The notes under the pieces were generated by a model, which was not told the origin of the DNA, did not search any database, and was given only the letters and a program-made list of their open reading frames with translations. From Lates calcarifer (Eukaryota; Chordata; Actinopteri; Centropomidae): a stretch of DNA of 64,000 nt. The DNA is taken from assembly GCF_001640805.2 (NCBI RefSeq), contig NC_066855.1:1287660-1351659 (forward strand), in the 5' to 3' direction. Positions 1-9,525 of the stretch are shown one piece after another (positions within the stretch are counted from its first letter, which is position 1; each line of letters begins with the position of its first letter). Position numbers and translations under genes: made by a program.

Positions 1-491
1 TAATAACACAATTTATGACTCAGTTTTTTAAGTTTGTCTGAGTAAAACTGGACCTTACAGTGTGTGTCTGCAGCCTGTGGATGTTGCAGTATTAACATTC
101 ACCCACATGGTGGGAGTATTTAATCAGGACCACCTCGTGTTCCTGGGGGAACGTTTCCACCTGTGTGTAATCTGTAATTGATGTGAGTCATTTATCAGCT
201 CTGCATTAGCGTCCTGCCTGCAGCGATGCAAACACTCCTCTCTGTTTATTGCTGAAGTTTTTAAAGGATAGAAACATGATGAGTGGGTGTGTCCCGGACT
301 AAAGGTTATTATATTTGACAGCTTTCGTGTTCATTAACGCTCCATAATAAGTTAAGATTCTTCCCTAATTTGCTGTCGTTAGTGAGACAAATTAACATTT
401 CCTCTAGTTGAGGAGCAAACAGCAGACCACAGCTGCCAACTCTGCTATTCATAATTCAGTGTCGGGGGTGAGGGCAGAGGCTTTCCAATCT

Positions 492-578
492 TCACACCTC
501 AGTGAGGAAGCAGCAGCCTCTTTGTGTCCGTCTGACTGCCTGGTGGCTCCGCCGCCACCTGTGCCACCGAGATTTCTC
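492..578 (-). CDS. Candidate second exon of the signal-peptide gene (speculative)
   Basis: On the minus strand the sequence GTCCTCTGTCAG forms a plausible pyrimidine-rich acceptor ending at 579. The phase that follows from the signal-peptide exon (phase 0) then reads 28 codons, beginning EKSRWHRWRR and ending RRTQRGCCFLTEV before TGA at 494-492. Joined to the first exon this would give a 56-residue precursor whose mature part is strongly basic, with RR pairs that could be convertase sites and a CC pair. An alternative is a splice donor at GAG/GTGTGA (498/497), making this an internal 81-nt exon. Other acceptors nearby in the required phase run quickly into stops. I recognise no family, and a 28-codon open frame is short enough to arise by chance. 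The true second exon may lie outside the window. Confidence 0.2.
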   Translation of the reverse strand, partial: EKSRWHRWRRSHQAVRRTQRGCCFLTEV

Positions 579-1110
579 CTGACAGAGGACGTTTCAATTC
601 ACTGGGGCCTGTCCTGTCAAGACCCCGTCCAGAGCGGTATCACCAGTGAAGGGAGGACAAGAGCTGCTGTCTCCCCGTCTCCTCTGTTGTCTCCGATGGG
701 ACTAAACCTGCTTCAAATACAGCAGCAGGATCTTAACTTCCTGAATAATTCCATGTATTATAGTCCTGAGAGCTCTCTGATCTTATTTGTCTTATATTTT
801 AAGTGCTTCTCTGCTTTTTTTTTTATCTTTTTTACCCCCTGAGAAAAACATTCCTCTCATCTGATTTCCAAAACAGATACCATGTTGTTTTTCGAGCATG
901 TCACCAAAATGGTATTTTCAGGCAGTGGTTTGGGCAGAGATACTGCAGCAGCAGTGAAACCTCCTGAGGCCCAAACTTTATATAAAAAAGGACACGTTAA
1001 GATTTAAAAAGGGGATTTTGAACATGTAGAGAGCTCAAGCTGTGACCGAGCTTTGACAACAAATGCTTCATAAAGCAAAGACTGAATGTTAGTTAATTGA
1101 GAGACGCTGC

Positions 1111-1130
1111 ATATGTGTGTGTGTGTGTGC
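1111..1130. repeat. (TG)n microsatellite next to a splice donor
   Basis: About eight TG units follow the minus-strand donor GTAAGT directly, so the intron would begin with a (CA)n tract. CA-rich intronic tracts close to donors are known to affect splicing through hnRNP L; whether that applies here is unknown. Confidence 0.85.
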
Positions 1131-1136
1131 ACTTAC

Positions 1137-1220
1137 CTGGTGGCTGAAGATAACGAGCAGGACTAAGAGCAGGAGTCTGGTCCAGGTCCTGTTGTGCCAG
1201 CTTGGCAGCAGGGTTGGCAT
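1137..1220 (-). CDS. First coding exon with signal peptide, secreted or membrane protein (partial)
   Basis: Read on the minus strand, an ATG at 1220-1218 opens 28 codons that begin MPTLLPSWHN, continue with the basic stretch RTWTR, then the hydrophobic core LLLLVLLVIF, and end SHQ. This is the n-region/h-region/c-region pattern of a secretory signal peptide, with cleavage likely near the exon end. The exon closes in phase 0 at CCAG followed by GTAAGT (1136-1131), a consensus splice donor. The start is supported by an in-frame TAA five codons upstream and an A at position -3. The exon therefore encodes little more than the signal sequence, and the mature protein lies in exons further left. I do not recognise the family; a secreted hormone, cytokine or matrix protein is equally possible. 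The intron starts beside a (CA)n tract. A chance ORF plus donor cannot be excluded. Confidence 0.5.
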
Positions 1221-1232
1221 GATGCTATGTGT

Positions 1233-1238
1233 TTACAT
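1233..1238 (-). promoter_or_regulatory. Minimal start-stop upstream ORF (ATG-TAA)
   Basis: In the presumed 5' leader an ATG (1238-1236) is followed at once by TAA (1235-1233), in frame with the signal-peptide ATG and ending 12 bases before it. Start-stop elements of this kind are known to stall initiating ribosomes and lower downstream translation. It matters only if the signal-peptide exon is real and this stretch is exonic. Confidence 0.3.
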
Positions 1239-1644
1239 TGAAAGCAATTTTCAGCCGGTCCTCCCCCTCATTCCTCACCCCCTGGACTCACCAGGCCTCA
1301 CACTCATCCCCTGCTTCAGCTCCTGCTCGCCTCAGCTCGGCAGGTACGGTGGGCTCGAGCTTGACCTCCTCTCTGGAAGGTTTATTCAGAACTTACTGGA
1401 TGAATTTAGCAAATCATTCGCAGGAACAGAAGGTTCTTCTCGGTGTGAGATGCTCGCCGTAGTCGGGATCCGACAGTTTCCTCAATTTTCCTCGTAATTC
1501 CTCAGAAGTGTGTTGACTTTTCGAACAATCTTCCACAGTTCCAGAGTACTTTCTGCTTCTTTCAAGCGACTTCAAGTGAGTTATCCTCAGTGAAGAAGTC
1601 CTCATCTGCTGCACCAGTCCTCCTGCCCATTAAGACCTTTCAGG

Positions 1645-1765
1645 CTGTGAAGGAGGTGGATCGTTCTGCGCTCTCTATAGACACAGTGCGACTGAGAGCG
1701 TCTGTGGATCCTCACCAACAGATCGCCTCTCCCACCCCGTCCTCCCCTAACCAATCAAGATAAGG
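1645..1765 (-). promoter_or_regulatory. Possible core promoter of the signal-peptide gene
   Basis: Upstream of the signal-peptide exon on the minus strand there is a TATA-like CTATAGAG (1680-1673). About 75 bases further upstream lie an inverted CCAAT box (CCAAT on the plus strand at 1751-1755) and a GATAAG motif (plus strand 1759-1764). The spacing suits a TATA/CCAAT promoter with a 5' leader of roughly 430 bases. All motifs are short and common, so this is inference from arrangement only. Confidence 0.2.
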
Positions 1766-4700
1766 CCCAGGGGAGCGCCAGCCACATAACTGGACTAACT
1801 TTGTTGTGCAGGAAACTGATCACACAGGAGCAAACAGGCACACGGGCTAATGTACCAGCAGCCACTGTGAGCACACACACACATTTAGACACAAGTGCAC
1901 ATGTTAAAAACTTCACACACACACACACAAACAGCAGCAAATACCACCTGTACTGTAGACAGAGAGGGAAGACACCGAGCCCTCCCCTCTGTTTAGCTAT
2001 CTCACACAGTAACTGGGCATCACCCAGCATCTCTGACACTAATGGGGATCTAGTGTAAACTAACAGCACTGAAGCCAAACACATGAGAGCAAATGGGAGA
2101 GCAGAGAGCCAAAGCTGTCTGCACAGACCTCGTGGTCTGCGTGGAGCCGGTCTCATCGTACATCTTTAATTTAAAGTATCTTAGAAAGATGGGAAGAGTT
2201 TTTACTGCTGCTGCTGCTGAAACCACTAAAGCTGCATTAACTGACTGAATACGTGGAATTAATCTGCTAAACTGCAGGTTAACCTATAACAGGGAGAAAC
2301 ACATCTTACAGTATAATCTTAAAACAAACAGATTTAATATAAATTCAGTTGAACAGCTCACTTTGGATCAGATTACTGTGGTAAATATATTTGATCTGTG
2401 AAGTTTAACGAGCAAAAAATGAATCAAAATGTGTTTAATCAGCAGCTAGCTAGCCGCTAAATCAGATGTAAGCTAACTAACATCATGTTTATTTGTTTAT
2501 TGTTGTTCAATTAAAAAATTGATTAAAGTTCAACACAAAAATAAATAAAAGTCAAAAATGTCAATTTTTAAAATGTGTATTAGTTGCAGAGTTGTAGAGT
2601 TGCTGTAGTTGTAAATTACCGCAAATTTCTAATTTAATATTTCCAAAATTCTACAGCTTAACCTCCCATTGAAAGTTTCTGGAAAGTTTTCTGGATATTT
2701 ACTGTAAATTTTCCGCCGTGTGCAGCCGTACATTTGATGCAGAGCAGGTTTAACATTACACACAATCAGCTTCAAGTCAGATTTACAGTGGAGCTGTGTG
2801 CAGGGGAAAACACCAACACAGTGAAGAGCAAACAGGAGCTAATATTCACTATATTAAATAACTTGAACTCCACATTCATCCTTATTATTGCCAATACAAA
2901 GAGGAAGGTGAAATGAGGAGATATCTGTTTTCAAGTGAGGGAACAAACCTCAGTGATTCATCATGTAGAACTGTAATTGTGTTTTTATTACAGGGTGATG
3001 TAGCTTTCAAATGTCTCTGTGGTCTGGATCCTTTGCAGAGGAAATATATGAAATATTATTATATTTCAGGAGCCTATAGTGCAGCAGTCACACCATTATT
3101 TGTGACTGTGGTTTCTATGATATAGAAGTGAAATGTCACAGTACGACAGGGCCATACGTCCACACTGTGTCTGACTAACAGATGAGCAGAGGGAAAATAC
3201 ATTTATCAAAAATTTAAAAAGATTTAAATGGCAGTAAAGCAGTTTGAAGCAGACATGGCCTCAGGGTGCTGGTGTGGTTGGATTCTCATTTAAAGCCGGA
3301 CTGAAGAGGCTGAAGAGGAGGCAACTGAGTGGAACCCACATAATGGGTTTTAATGGTCGAAACCTCTCCCAGGGTTCATGTTCTGCTGCGGAAAAACGAC
3401 TCAACAAACACTCATCAGAGCCTGATTAGATTAAAACATAAAAGCCTCAGGTCAGTTTGAATCATCTTTAAAGCACTGATCACTGTGATGTGAGAGGGTT
3501 TGAGTGACAAACCCACAGAGACTCTGCAGCTCATTGCTCTGGTTTTACTGACCATAGTTTCATCTCTCTCTAACCTGGTGAATAAATATCTGAGAAATCC
3601 ACTTCATGCCACCTGCTCAGCAGCAGACTGTTGGTTAGCCAAAGTTAGCGACCAGTAAATAAAAACCTGTGGCGTAAAGGGGAGCTAAACGAGGCAGAGC
3701 ATTTATTCATTAGCACGTTAGCCATCAGCTGGTCCAGTGTTTATCCACTGCTCCATATTAAGACTGATGTAACATCACAGAAGCACTAGGTTTCAAACAT
3801 TAGGCAGAATATGACGGCAAAGGTGAGACTTAAAAACAACTGCTCGTGAAGGTAGAAGCGTCAGTGCTGCAGCTCCACCCACACGACTGTGGTTGGACTC
3901 AGTGACGCCATCTTGAGTTCACTGGGCTGGACAGTGATATGAACTGAGTGGGGATCAGGTAACACAGCTCTTTATTTCTACAGCATCCATAAATAAACTG
4001 TCATAAACGCAGACCTAATTAGTGACTGTGTAGTAAAAAGGAGCGTCTGTTTTGGCAAAAAGCCCCGAACAAAGTGTTTAGTCATTACAGAGGAATGAGG
4101 AGAGGAAGTGTCTGATTTAATTTTTAACCAGCTGCAGAGTTAGTGTCTGTACGAGTCTCCTGAGAGACTGAGACAATCTTTCTTTGTCACATTCACCGTC
4201 CAGATTTCTGACCGGAGCAGCGGAGCAGGCGACCTAATCCCTCTGCATTTGTTTCATTCCAAACACTTTAATTCTCAAGTGTTTTCCCATAATATGTGGT
4301 TTAAGATGTATATACATGATTGTCACAGGAGATAAACACGAGCCAGAGGACGTCTCCAGTCAGCTTTCCTTTTATGTCCTTCATGAAGAGACGGATTGAT
4401 TTCATATTAATCTTTCTTTTCAAGACACTCTGATGTCCTTTTAGCTTTTATGATCTGCAAACACACTTTTATTATTTTCCAGGATGCATGAGGAATGATA
4501 ATTGAGATAATTTCGTATAAAATAAATATAAATATATAAATATAATAAATAAAATACTAAAAGAAATAAATTCATTATTAGGTTCATTTATCAGTAATTA
4601 AAGCTGCATTAACTGATTGTTTCGGTCACATTTACTCATTCAGAAGACAAACAGCAATATTAGCATTCATTTAAAGTCAATGCCTCTGTCCAGCAGATGA

Positions 4701-5231
4701 ATATAAGTCTAATATTTGACACCTAAATGCACCACTAGGTTCAGGAGCTACTTGTACAGAGGGTGATAATTCTCTGTGCTTTTGTCCTGAACAACCCCTT
4801 TATACATTATACGTCCTCATTTATTAAACTGTTAATATAAAATAAAATGTGTGTAGTTGAGAAAACATACTGTACTGTACTGTGTGCTAATGCTAAATAT
4901 GTTAAAGGAAATTCCACTTTCACCTGATGATTATCTATCATCAGTTTGAGACGCTCCCTGAATTCCAGGGGTCGCTGTCAAATGAGCTGTTACCGACCTT
5001 TATTAACTGTTTCCCAGAAAGTGCTCTGACGACCTCCACGGGACGGTTTGAAACGTGTTGATTCAATTATACCTGGCTCATAAATAACGCTAGTTATGCA
5101 GCTAGTTTCTCAACTCGTGAAAAGCTCCTTATCTTCTGTCTGTGCTGCACTCTGGTCTGCTGGGGGTTACTGTTGGTGGAGTAATTGGTATCAGTGCCTC
5201 TTCTACCTGCATGTCTCCTGACTGTCAGCAC
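1741..5231. other. Noncoding spacer, no gene recognised
   Basis: Open frames here are short and in no recognisable family. Two (CA)n tracts lie near 1871-1882 and 1913-1929. The stretch 2509-2720 is AT-rich and holds the phrase GAAAGTTTCTGGAAAG (2671-2686), which resembles the palindromic block at 37510. Bases 4518-4566 are nearly pure A/T (TAAATA-type). The remainder shows nothing I can name. Confidence 0.6.
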
Positions 5232-5416
5232 AGAAGAAGAAGAAGAAGGAGAAGAAGAAGAAGGAGAAGAAGAAGAAGAAGAAGAAGGAGAAGGAGAAGG
5301 AGAAGAAGAAGACGAAGGAGAAGAAGAAGGAGAAGAAGAAGAAGAAGAAGGAGAAGGAGAAGAAGAAGAAGAAGAAGAAGAAGAAGAAGGAGAAGAAGAA
5401 GAAGAAGAAGAAGAAA
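5232..5416. repeat. GAA/GGA purine-only tract, 185 bp
   Basis: The plus strand is an uninterrupted mix of GAA and GGA triplets except for a single GAC near 5312. It creates artificial Arg-rich, Glu-rich and Ser-rich open frames, which are not genes. Polypurine/polypyrimidine mirror tracts of this length can form triplex (H-DNA), and GAA tracts are known to expand. Confidence 0.97.
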
Positions 5417-6083
5417 GGGTCAGAGCTTGTTGTTTTTTAATGACCGTTTCAGTTTGGATTTCACCTTTAAAGTTCAGGTGACACTGACCATCACCCAGCA
5501 GGTGAAACTGTTCATAACGCTGAAAAACAATTATGTAATAACTCCTGTTTCCCCACCAATCAATGTGACCATCTGTTATGAACATGTTACATAAATTTCT
5601 CCTCAGCCCACACAAATAGCCATAAATTCAGGGAGTGAACCTCGAGTGAAAGTTGAAAGAGGTCAGCCACATTAACATGCCTGCAGGCATCTCCTCGCTG
5701 CACCCCCCACTCCACCTCAGCCCAGGCCCGTCCCAAGCTAACGCCGGGGGGTGGGTGGTGCTGGTGTTCCTACATGTACGAGGTAAACAGCGCTGTAAAT
5801 GTTTACGATCTCCCGCAAATGGGTGAGGAAGTGTTTAGCGGACAGGACAGGTGCTATGTGGAAGGTTAAACAGGTTGCGGTGCTGCTGCGTAAACTGTTT
5901 GGGTCTCCGATGCCTGCAGGTCTGCCCTCTGTGTCTGGGAGTCGGAGCTTTGACCATTTTTCAGGTGAAGAGTACAAACATTTCTGGGTGAGGAATCAGC
6001 CTGGTTTGAAGATGCTGTAAAGGCGTTAGACTGCCTCATTATTTTCTGGCCTTGGGGCAAGAGGAGGCAGGTAATATTTGTGA

Positions 6084-6106
6084 ATATATATATATATATA
6101 TATATA
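6084..6106. repeat. (TA)n microsatellite
   Basis: Eleven or so AT units, self-complementary and able to extrude a cruciform. Confidence 0.9.
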
Positions 6107-6354
6107 CCTAAGGTTAGCTTGTGAATTATTAACTTACAGCTTCATAGAATCATGAATATTACAGTCACATGATTACTGGTTTACTGATATTAGCATCCAT
6201 TTCCATGCAGGTGCAGAGGGATGAAATTTGTTCATCATATTTTAACATCTGCTTTTTTGACGCTGCATTCATGTACAGTGAAGACTGTTCAGTGTACACG
6301 TACGAATGCATATACAGCACATACAGCCCCTCCGTATGTTTACATTCTTGCTGA

Positions 6355-6426
6355 GGCAGAGTGATGGCGGGGGCGAGAGGACGGCGAATGGCAGCTCTCA
6401 GCCGGAAAAACAAACAGGCTGAGGGC

Positions 6427-6460
<34 letters not shown>

Positions 6461-6600
6461 GGAGCCCGGGGACACTGAGGAACATCCTGTCCACCGGTCT
6501 GCCTCGGTCAACACCGCATCGCTCCGTCGCCAAATAACAGCATCAGAACCACGTCAAGGTGGTGAGCGACCCCGAGGGCCAAGGTTGGGCGAGAAAGAAA
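6355..6600. other. Small CpG-rich patch
   Basis: Against AT-rich surroundings this block has many CpGs, for example GGACGGCGAATGG, CCGGAGCCCGGGG and CGCATCGCTCCGTCGCC, and encloses the (GA)n tract 6431-6458. It could be a small CpG island or promoter of an unseen gene, or simply a less-decayed segment. An open frame on its minus strand starts with TTG and runs through the (CT)n tract as LSLSLS, so I do not call it coding. Confidence 0.2.
6431..6458. repeat. (GA)n microsatellite
   Basis: Fourteen GA units inside the CpG-rich patch. Confidence 0.93.
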
Positions 6601-9470
6601 TCACTGTTTTCTTTCTGGTTCCAAGGAAAAGAGAAAGACACTGAAGTGGCCATGATCTTCCCAAAACATTTCATGTTTTCTTTGCTAAACTAGTAATAAA
6701 TGGTAATACTTGGAAAACAGTCTGGAGTGTGGAGAAACCATTTCACTCATGGCTTTTTAATCCACAGCAGGAAAAGAACAGGTGTAAATAACAAAGTGAA
6801 TGACGGCTGAATTCCATTTAGCTGCTTCAGGCCTCGTTAACACGACGTTTGCTGCCTTTCCTTCAAACAACAACAAGGTTTTGGGACCTGAAGACACAAA
6901 CATATGGTTCCAGAGTGTGATCTTCTGAAAACACCACCCCAGGCCTTTGTTCACACCAGGGCTGTTTTTTACCTGTGATTAATTCGGGCATCAATTTATT
7001 ATTTGGAGTCGTTGTTTTTGTTCTGAGTACAATTAAACAGAACACGAATACTACGCGATGAAGAAGCGATGATTTTTTTTTTTTCTTTTGCACCGTGAAT
7101 AAAGGCATCACAATCACACAGACTGTCAGAGGTAGTTGGTCTCTGCCTCCTCATCCATCACATCCCCAACAGGACCTCAGACTGTCCCACTAACATCCTG
7201 AAAATATGTCCACAACCGGCTGCAGTGGAGCTTCAGCTTTTGTGTTTTCCTCTGTTAGTATTAATTCAGTAATATCAGTTGCACAAATTCTATTAAAAGC
7301 TTGCTAACAAATTAGCTTCTGGTCATACCAGCCTGCAGCAGCAAAACCCCGGAGTGTACTGACCTGATCAAAGGTGTGTTTTATTGCTTAATGGGAAAAA
7401 CGTGTATTTGTGTATTATTTTTTTTCTTTAAAAGTGAAACTCAACACAACAGGAACATACGAACTCACTCTGCACGACCTTCACGTGCTTACGTTTCAGG
7501 CTTTATATAGAAACATGGAGTGCACAGATAAAGCCTGTGAGTTTCACTGGTCTGAGCTGATGGAGATGAAAGGCTGAACAAACAGAAGAAATCCTTGACT
7601 TCGGTAGTCATGACACCACATTTCCTGGTCTGACTCATTAGTGACACAGGATCAGTAAATATGAACCACGCTGAGAATACTGCAGGAGGTACAAGGAAGA
7701 TCTAAATATACACCACAGATTGGCCACTGCTGTCACGTTTCAGTATCATACACTGGTCTCCGGTTTAAACTATTTATCTATAGGAAATATATTTTTTCTA
7801 ACTTATGGACAAACTGACTGGCTGAAGGCGCTTTTCAATTGTAGCTGGGCTTCTTGTGATGAGACATAACATCGGCCATTGAGGAGGTTAACAGGCCTGT
7901 GACACAGGACTCAACCCTCTAATTCCCTTTCAACAGCTCTTTATGTCCTTGGGCATGGATTAAGCAAAATGAAAGATGCTTCCAATCCCGCACATCGACC
8001 GCCTTTTTCTCCTTCTTACTCCTTCCATGTCACATATGAAAGTGTTGTTCTCAATTTTTTGCCCAGTGAGTTACTTTTAAAAAAGGTTCTATCTATATAC
8101 AGCACGATGCAGATTCATGTTATTTACACTCATTTTTGTGGGAGCCCCACGAGGGATGGAGAGAGATCAGCTCAAGTATAGGAAAACAGAAGGGGGGGGG
8201 GAGTTAGAGGTTTGTCAGCCCAGGACTCCAAAGATTTATCATCCATTTACATTCTCCCAAACACACACTCAGCACCACAGTCTAAACACAGGGCAAAGAC
8301 TCCTAAATAACCTCACATGGTCACATTCACAACAGAACTTTTCCACTATAACTTCTGATCAGCATTTAGTCGTGCATGAATGAATTTAAGAATAAAGCAA
8401 GGAGCAAAGGCATTTGGAGATTAAAAACCATTAATGATAATTTATTAGCACTGCCGATGATTGTAATCAAACATGTTTATTCATCTGGGTAGTTTATATT
8501 TAGGAGAGGGGTCATGAAAAGTTGCTGGCATGTTTATGTAGACAAAAGATAACGAGGACAAGCAGGTGAAAGGTTTAGTTTGGATAAGAGAGAAAAACAT
8601 GATGTAATGTGGTTTGAGGAATGTTAAATAATTCAAAAATTCTACATAGGAATTATTATTTAAGCAGTCATATTAGTGATTTATTATCTGATCTGTTGCT
8701 TTGTATAATTCCAGTTTTGCTGGAGTGTGTCTTCTTCCCCCTCCATTAGCGTGCTTCTGCACTTTTAGCCTGAGATTGTTTTACTCAGTCCGGCAGATAA
8801 CGATCAAATAATTAATATTTCAAGCAGTTATCTGCTCCTCGTGGCAGCTCTGTATACACACACTCAACATCGCAGGACATTTCTTTGGCCCCTGTTTCAT
8901 CACAGAAAGTTGCTCCATTTTGTTTGTTCTTACAGCCGAGGCAAGAAATAACAACACTCAGACGAGAGCGTGAGTACACAACACAGCACTGCTGCAGCAG
9001 GACACAGTCAAACACGCACCGGGCAAACAAGACATTAGGTCAGAATTGATTGTGCTGGTGCAAGGTCATCGTGGTCCGACGTTTGCTTGAGCAATAATTA
9101 TGTCTTATATTTCAGGTTCTATGAACACAGGTATTAATCTGCTCAGATAAACCTACTGAGGAGACCGACCGCCCCAACTGACCATCCAGTTTCTCCTTTC
9201 TGTTTCTGTTTCTACAGGAAACACAAATTTATTTAGTAAACTGCACAGTGTAAACAATATAAAACATTTTAAACCCCTGGTTACAGTAGACATAAGTTTA
9301 CAATGTGCTTTAGTCCTGTAGTGATTGTTTGTTTAAACAAACACATTTGCATTTAACTAAATTACCACAATCTCATGAAAGAGTTCTAAGGTCCTGACTC
9401 CTCAAGGCCTGCGTTACCCTTGGTTAATCCAGCCCCCATCAGGATGACAGGTTGAACCCATTAGAGGAAG

Positions 9471-9525
9471 CATTCATTCATTATCTATACTGCTTATCCA
9501 TTAAGGGTTGCAGGATCCAGCCTGT
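9471..9525 (+). repeat. Fragment of a common fish interspersed repeat
   Basis: The phrases CATTCATTATCTATACTGC, TTATCCATTAAGGGTTGC and GGATCCAGCC follow the layout of a widespread fish repeat tail of the form CATTATCT.TACCGCTTATCC...GGGTCGCGG. The CpGs of that form have decayed here. Family assignment is from memory of the pattern, and the copy is short. Confidence 0.4.

Larger units (their letters stand above)
5417..9470. other. Noncoding spacer with microsatellites and a CpG-rich patch
   Basis: No exon was recognised. It contains a (TA)n tract at 6084-6106, a (GA)n tract at 6431-6458, and a G10 run at 8192-8201. The only compositional anomaly is the CpG-rich patch at 6355-6600, listed separately. 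Confidence 0.55.

Noticed and set aside
408..842. 144-codon plus-strand frame starting at TTG
   Set aside because: No ATG, ends in a poly-F/T-rich stretch, and lies antisense to the second-exon candidate, which has better splice context.
5094..5615. Open frames of 98-173 codons on both strands, rich in Arg, Glu or Ser
   Set aside because: They are produced entirely by the GAA/GGA tract.
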